Source: Chryseobacterium glaciei (GTDB lineage: Bacteria; Bacteroidota; Bacteroidia; Flavobacteriales; Weeksellaceae). From it: DNA of 64,000 nt. Within the stretch, counting starts at the first letter, position 1. Every line of letters begins with the position of its first letter. Location: contig NZ_CP015199.1 in assembly GCF_001648155.1 (NCBI RefSeq), positions 1,994,501-2,058,500 on the forward strand. Direction: 5' to 3'. Position numbers and translations under genes: made by a program. Under the pieces are notes generated by a model, which saw nothing but the letters and a program-made list of their open reading frames with translations, ran no database searches and was not told where the DNA came from. Below are positions 59,562 through 64,000 of the stretch, piece after piece.

Positions 59562-60332
59562 ATGAACAGATTAAAAAATAAAGTAGCCGTCATTACCGGC
59601 GGTAACAGCGGTATCGGATTTGGTATTGCAGAATCATTCAAAAATGAAGGTGCAGTTGGTACAATTACGGGTAGAAATGAGACAACCTTAAACAGTTCTG
59701 TGGACGCTTTAGGTTCAGAATTTATCGGAATTAAAGGAGATGTTACCAATCTTGATGATCTGGAAAATGTCTTTAAGAAAACATCCGAAAAATTTGGAAA
59801 AATTGACGTCTTGGTAGTTAATGCGGGAGGCATTGTTGACGGCGTTCCATTAGGAAGCATTGAAGATATAACAGAAAAAAGTTATGATCAATACATGGAT
59901 TTAAACCTGAAAAGCGCCTACTTTTCCGTTCAAAAAGCACTTCCTTATCTTAATGAAGGAGCTTCCATTATTCTTATCGGATCAAGTGCTGCTCATCGTG
60001 CCGCACCGGGAATGGCGATTTATGGAGCTGCAAAAGCCGCCATTATATCATTAGCCAAAGGTTTGTCATTAGATTTACTGCCGAAGAAAATTAGAGTGAA
60101 TGCCCTTTCACCAGGTTCTATTGACACACCAGTTTTCGGAAAAATTGTCCCGGAAGAACAATTGGAACAGGTAAAACAGTTATGGATAGACATTACTCCG
60201 GTTGGCAGACAGGGATTACCATCGGACATTGGAAATGCTGCTGTATTTTTAGCATCAGATGAATCAACTTTTGTTGTTGGAACCGAAATTCTTGCAGACG
60301 GAGGACTTACCAATATCAGTCTGATGAAGTAA
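59562..60332 (+). CDS. SDR-family oxidoreductase 2
   Basis: 256 aa. Glycine loop VITGGNSGIGFGIAESF (10-26), VVNAGG (about 85-90), catalytic Ser in ILIGSSAAHRAAPG and Tyr in IYGAAKAAIISLAKGL, and the end GTEILADGGLTNISLMK. It is clearly related to SDR 1 but not a recent duplicate (the identity is low away from the motifs). Substrate unknown. Gap to SDR 1 only 11 nt, so both are under the same HxlR-type operator. Confidence 0.92.
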   Translation: MNRLKNKVAVITGGNSGIGFGIAESFKNEGAVGTITGRNETTLNSSVDALGSEFIGIKGDVTNLDDLENVFKKTSEKFGKIDVLVVNAGGIVDGVPLGSIEDITEKSYDQYMDLNLKSAYFSVQKALPYLNEGASIILIGSSAAHRAAPGMAIYGAAKAAIISLAKGLSLDLLPKKIRVNALSPGSIDTPVFGKIVPEEQLEQVKQLWIDITPVGRQGLPSDIGNAAVFLASDESTFVVGTEILADGGLTNISLMK

Positions 60333-60425
60333 TTTGAATGAAGATAATTTTGTAATTAAATTTTTTCTGTAACATATTTCGAATTGTTGTACTTACTTGA
60401 TAAATAACAATTAAAAATATTAATC

Positions 60426-60626
60426 ATGAAAACTTCATTAAAAAACCAGTACGCTCAAGCAAATCAAATATTAATCGGAATTGTATCTGCCGTTTTTGGA
60501 TATAACCTTTATCAGGCAATCGTACATCCCGAAAAATCTCACTTGATATTAAGCATTATTTTGTTAGGAATTACTTACTACATGTGTAAAGAATACGGTT
60601 ATAAAACAGCCAAAGAAAAAGAATAA
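60426..60626 (+). CDS. Small two-helix membrane protein
   Basis: 66 aa. Two hydrophobic segments (about 12-30, ILIGIVSAVFGYNLYQAIV; and 39-55, LILSIILLGITYYMCKEYG) with a short charged tail KTAKEKE. No family recognised. It follows SDR 2 by 93 nt, in the same direction, and ends at a strong terminator that is also the end of the HxlR/SDR region. Confidence 0.65.
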   Translation: MKTSLKNQYAQANQILIGIVSAVFGYNLYQAIVHPEKSHLILSIILLGITYYMCKEYGYKTAKEKE

Positions 60627-60631
60627 AATAG

Positions 60632-60667
60632 AAAAGGGGGTTGAAAATTTTCAATCCCCTTTTTTTG
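60632..60667 (+). terminator. Intrinsic terminator after the small membrane protein
   Basis: AAAAGGGG-G-TTGAAAA pairs with TTTTCAA-T-CCCCTTTT (one G-T pair), followed by more T. It may also terminate the converging DUF4249 gene. Confidence 0.9.
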
Positions 60668-60689
60668 TATAAAAATATTAACCTTGTTT

Positions 60690-61484
60690 CTATTTAATGA
60701 TAATATCTTTTGTAGAAGTAGTGTGCGCAGAAAAATATCCTAGAGCTCCGTTACTGATATTGCTTGGAGGATTAGTCGGTGTAACGCTTACTCCAGAATT
60801 TTCCAAAGTTGATAATGGGAGTGCTTTAAAATATTTATAAACAGAAGCATCAACAGACCGCATTTCAACCTGTATCGTATCATTCTTCTTCAAAGTAATT
60901 TTATTAGAAATCGGCTTAACATTTACTTCTCCATTTCCTATATCATCAGACATAACAGTATAAGCGGGAGATAGATCAAGGTTAGTTTTATTAGACTTAA
61001 AAAGATAATAATTCCCTTTTTCTGATGGGTCTGTAAAAATTGGAATAATACCTACACCATCCTCACTTCCATTAAAAAGTGTTGTTTGTTTGAGCCCTTC
61101 AAATTCTACATATTCCGGCATTTTACTGGTAGATTTATAGGTAACTCCATCTACAGTAACCGAAAGTGTATAAACACGTCCATAATTCGTCACAAGATTT
61201 ACCGTTTTGTAAACACCGTTTTCATATTTCAGCGTATCCGTTTGCCCTTGGTCATCTGTAATAACTACGGTTGCATTGGCTACTCGCACAGAACCGCTAT
61301 CTTCAAAAGATATTTTTCTGGATCTGGTAACTTGCACGAAATAAGGCCCATCTTCATCTGTAACGGCTCCTTCAATAACAATTTTTCCGCTCATATCATC
61401 TAAAGGAAGATCTATTACTTCTTCACAGCTTACTAAACACAAAAGAAGAGAATATATAATTAAGTATTTTTTATTGATCATCAT
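60690..61484 (-). CDS. DUF4249 lipoprotein, partner of a TonB-dependent receptor
   Basis: 264 aa. Signal MMINKKYLIIYSLLLCLVSCEE with lipobox Cys20, then EVIDLPLDDMSGKIVIEGAVTDEDGPYFVQVTRS, the characteristic start of the DUF4249 family. An Ig-like beta part (RVANATVVITDDQGQTDTLK) follows, and the protein ends HTTSTKDIIIK. DUF4249 proteins are regularly coded next to TonB-dependent receptors in Bacteroidota and may bind the ligand at the surface. Here the receptor gene ends 7 nt upstream of this gene's start. Confidence 0.88.
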   Translation of the reverse strand: MMINKKYLIIYSLLLCLVSCEEVIDLPLDDMSGKIVIEGAVTDEDGPYFVQVTRSRKISFEDSGSVRVANATVVITDDQGQTDTLKYENGVYKTVNLVTNYGRVYTLSVTVDGVTYKSTSKMPEYVEFEGLKQTTLFNGSEDGVGIIPIFTDPSEKGNYYLFKSNKTNLDLSPAYTVMSDDIGNGEVNVKPISNKITLKKNDTIQVEMRSVDASVYKYFKALPLSTLENSGVSVTPTNPPSNISNGALGYFSAHTTSTKDIIIK

Positions 61485-61491
61485 TATTAAT

Positions 61492-63747
61492 TTAGAATTT
61501 AAAGTTATAGGTTACGTTCGGAACGATAGAGAAAAGAGAAGTTTTCACGGTCTGTATCCCGTTTGGATCAACTAATTGAGGTTGGAATGTTACAGAGAAA
61601 GGATTGCTTCTTCCATAAACATTATATATCCCAAATGACCATGAGCTTTTAAAGCGTTTATTTGTTATGGGTTCATAGGTCGCATTAATATCCAGCCTAT
61701 GATAAGCAGGCATACGATTGCTGTTTCTTTTTCCGTATTGCAATATCGTTTGATCACCTGATTCATACCTTCCAACGGGGAATGTTACTGCATTTCCCGT
61801 ACTGTAAACAAATGCTCCGGATAACGTCCACTTAGGAGTTAATTGATAGCTCGTTACGATTGATAAATTATGCGTCTTATCTTGTTGGGCATTATACCAT
61901 TCTCCGTCATTAATTCCGTCTATTTTTCTCTCTGTTTTTGATAATGTGTACGACAGCCAACCTGTAAGTCTTCCCGAGGTTTTCTTTGCTAAAAACTCTA
62001 GTCCGTAAGCTCTTCCGTGACCATTATACAAAAGATTATTTTCTATATTATCCAATACGTTTACTTCAACACCATCTTTATAATCTACCAGATTAGACAT
62101 TTTTTTGTAAAAAGTTTCAATGCTGATTTCATAATCACTTTTGAATTTTTTGGTATATCCAATATTGATCTGATCTGCAGTTTCCGGTTTTCTTAAATTA
62201 ATCCATAAATCATTAGCCAAATTTTCATTACTTGTACTGCTCAACGTCTGAATATTTTGGGTATTTCGGGTGTATCCTATTCTAAGGCTGTTACTTTTAT
62301 TAAATTCATAATTAAGCATCAAACGAGGCTCTAAATTGGTGTAGCTTTTGGCAAAATTGTTATTTCCGGATTCTTCAGTTTCTGATGTTTTCTCTCCGGA
62401 AGAAAGCATAGACAATCTCACTCCGTAATTAATAAAGAATTTATCTGTAATTTTAAAATCATCATTAATATATAAAGCGTTTTCCCACATTGATCTGGGT
62501 TTTACCAAAAAGCCGGATTTTACAGATTCTGAAAGTCCCGGTGTATTAAAATAATAGTAAGATGATTGTAATCCATATCGTAATGAATGATTAAGACCAA
62601 TATAATGGTTAAAATCCTGTTTAAAAGAAAGGTTTCTTATATTCGGATTAACTTCCAGAAGAGATCCGTCAAAATTTTGAATATTTGTTTTATAATTATA
62701 ATTACTGAAGATAAAAGAAGTATTGGAAAACAATTTACTGCTTATAATACTGTTCCAGCGTAATGTTACGGCTATATTTCCCCAGTTATTTTTAAACTTT
62801 TTATAGGAAATAACGTCTTTCCCAAAGTAAGTTGATAAATGTATACTGTTGTTGTTATTTATCTGAAAATTTGCCTTTGCATTAAGATCATAAAAATACA
62901 GTTTTGTCTTTTTTCCGTCTTCTTTGCCTACAAAAAGATCTGCATAAGTTCGTCTCCCTGAGATTATAAAAGAAGACTTTCCTTTCTGAATTGGACCTTC
63001 TACACTTAGCCTGCTGCTGATTAAACCAATCCCTCCGGTAACATTGTAATCCTGATTGTTACCTTCTTTCATTTTTACATCAATTATTGAAGACAATCTT
63101 CCTCCGTATTGCGAAGGCATATTTCCTTTGTAGACCGAAACACTTCTCAATGCATCACTGTTGAATGTGCTGAAAAATCCCAACAAATGCGAATTATTAA
63201 ATATAGGAGCCTCATCTAATAAAATAAGATTTTGATCAGGACTTCCTCCTCGCACACTAAAACCTGAACTCCCTTCTTGTGAGCTTATTCCCGGCAAAAA
63301 CTGTAACGTTTTTATGACATCTTTCTCACCAAATAAAACAGGAAGCTTTGAAATACTTTGAATATCTAATACTTCTGCTCCCATTTTAGATTTTGTGAAA
63401 GCTGTCGTTTTATTTTTTTTATTGATTAAAACTTCTTCTATTACAGCATCTTCTTTTTCCATGGTCAAATCCATTTTTACGGTTTCGTATAAATGTATAT
63501 TCTTAGTTATTGTGCCATGTTTATTGTGGTTGATAATTAATGTATAATCACTTTCGGGTAAGGAGATAGAGTAAAAACCATACTCATTGGTTTCAATAGT
63601 AATTTCAGGTTTCTCTTTTACTTTAATAGAGGCTCCAGAAATAATCTCTCCCGTATCTTGATCTTTGATGACTCCGTTAATAGAGTGGTTTTTTTGGGCA
63701 TAGGAACATACTGACAAAAAAATTGCCATTGTAGTTATTCTCATCAT
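61492..63747 (-). CDS. TonB-dependent outer-membrane receptor
   Basis: 751 aa. Signal MMRITTMAIFLSVCSYAQ, a carboxypeptidase-like N-terminal extension (INGVIKDQDTGEIISGASIK, about 22-100), a plug domain (LPVLFGEKDVIKTLQFLPGI, GFSVRGGSPDQNLILLDEAP, about 130-240), then a 22-stranded barrel with a C-terminal aromatic end (SIVPNVTYNFKF). The receptor of a TonB-driven import pair, with the DUF4249 lipoprotein directly downstream. The substrate is unknown. The ExbBD-TonB-like module at 34587-36622 could energise it. Upstream promoter at 63775. Confidence 0.93.
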   Translation of the reverse strand: MMRITTMAIFLSVCSYAQKNHSINGVIKDQDTGEIISGASIKVKEKPEITIETNEYGFYSISLPESDYTLIINHNKHGTITKNIHLYETVKMDLTMEKEDAVIEEVLINKKNKTTAFTKSKMGAEVLDIQSISKLPVLFGEKDVIKTLQFLPGISSQEGSSGFSVRGGSPDQNLILLDEAPIFNNSHLLGFFSTFNSDALRSVSVYKGNMPSQYGGRLSSIIDVKMKEGNNQDYNVTGGIGLISSRLSVEGPIQKGKSSFIISGRRTYADLFVGKEDGKKTKLYFYDLNAKANFQINNNNSIHLSTYFGKDVISYKKFKNNWGNIAVTLRWNSIISSKLFSNTSFIFSNYNYKTNIQNFDGSLLEVNPNIRNLSFKQDFNHYIGLNHSLRYGLQSSYYYFNTPGLSESVKSGFLVKPRSMWENALYINDDFKITDKFFINYGVRLSMLSSGEKTSETEESGNNNFAKSYTNLEPRLMLNYEFNKSNSLRIGYTRNTQNIQTLSSTSNENLANDLWINLRKPETADQINIGYTKKFKSDYEISIETFYKKMSNLVDYKDGVEVNVLDNIENNLLYNGHGRAYGLEFLAKKTSGRLTGWLSYTLSKTERKIDGINDGEWYNAQQDKTHNLSIVTSYQLTPKWTLSGAFVYSTGNAVTFPVGRYESGDQTILQYGKRNSNRMPAYHRLDINATYEPITNKRFKSSWSFGIYNVYGRSNPFSVTFQPQLVDPNGIQTVKTSLFSIVPNVTYNFKF

Positions 63748-64000
63748 TTATATTACGTTTGTTGTATTTTTTTGCAAATATAAAAACTTTCACATCTCAG
63801 TAAACACTTACTAACAAATGACTTACAACACATTAAAGAGAAAAAAAACAACTAAAATTTCATAATTTCGTCTATAAAACCTATACAATTAAGAAATATT
63901 AATTAACGTTATTAATCATTTTCTTAATTCCAACTTATACACTGTAATTTCTTTATTAAAAACTTTAATATTTATTTAACTATAAAATCCGTTATTTTTC
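63748..64000. other. AT-rich upstream region of the TonB receptor, no gene seen
   Basis: 253 nt to the window edge without an ORF or tRNA. It holds the receptor promoter candidate; the rest is AT-rich DNA in which I see nothing specific. Confidence 0.5.
63775..63804 (-). promoter_or_regulatory. Promoter of the TonB receptor / DUF4249 operon
   Basis: On the minus strand TTTA (63801-63804), an 18-nt spacer and TATATTTG (63775-63782) lie about 28 nt before the start codon at 63747. The -7 box is perfect; -33 has three of four bases. Confidence 0.55.

Noticed and set aside
1..64000. CRISPR array, insertion sequence, integrase, rRNA operon or replication origin
   Set aside because: I searched by eye for regular spaced repeats, transposase motifs, rRNA-like segments and DnaA-box clusters and saw none.

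Overview
The window looks like chromosomal DNA of a flavobacterium (Bacteroidota), most like Chryseobacterium and its Weeksellaceae relatives. The signs are low GC, two proteins with C-terminal type IX secretion (T9SS) sorting domains, promoters of the Bacteroidota form TTTG-N19/20-TAnnTTTG, few clear Shine-Dalgarno sites, a TonB-dependent receptor paired with a DUF4249 lipoprotein, and housekeeping proteins with Bacteroidota-type changes (AccD without its zinc ribbon, an endonuclease III without its Fe-S cluster). The genus is an inference from gene families; no rRNA is present.

Layout. 1-12063: minus-strand surface/secretion block with a very large SpvB/TcdB-like protein cut by the window edge, a T9SS-sorted PKD/LamG-like protein, a T9SS-sorted subtilisin, and a tail-fibre-like protein. 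12541-20775: thiL, a thioesterase, a flavoprotein, membrane and lipoprotein genes, two exported thioredoxin-fold proteins, and a small cysteine-rich peptide with a bacteriocin-like leader. 20808-31823: mutS, a JmjC/cupin-like protein, a bestrophin, a MORN protein with a SPOUT methyltransferase, CBS protein, nadK, fbaA, accD. 32012-42661: a nucleoside-gate transporter-like protein, an R2K-like ATP-grasp protein, an ExbB-ExbD-TonB-like energy module, a DUF885 peptidase, nth, bcp, GNAT. 42696-53299: manC, SprT-like, TolC, folC, two tRNA-Val genes, two glycosyltransferases, sufE, clpC. 53450-56357: three tandem copies of a two-gene unit (lipoprotein A plus exported protein B). 56448-64000: a beta-barrel protein, mnmA, an HxlR regulator divergent from two SDR genes with a striking six-copy GTTAC operator candidate, and a DUF4249/TonB receptor pair.

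The most unusual locus is the A-B-A-B-A-B array. The lipoprotein is almost invariant between copies (about 94% between A1 and A2, counted by eye) while the partner diverges strongly but keeps its ends and two cysteines. I do not recognise either family. Second in interest are the SpvB/TcdB-like giant with its co-directional T9SS protease, and the cysteine-rich leader peptide beside two exported thioredoxins.

Intergenic DNA carries several families of palindromic elements (ACACAAAT/CACGGATTT type, an AACCTTGTCAAGGTT palindrome, CGGGCTAAAGCCCG hairpins, AAATGATAA type). I see no insertion sequence, integrase, prophage, CRISPR array or rRNA. All family names come from reading motifs by eye; no database search was run.
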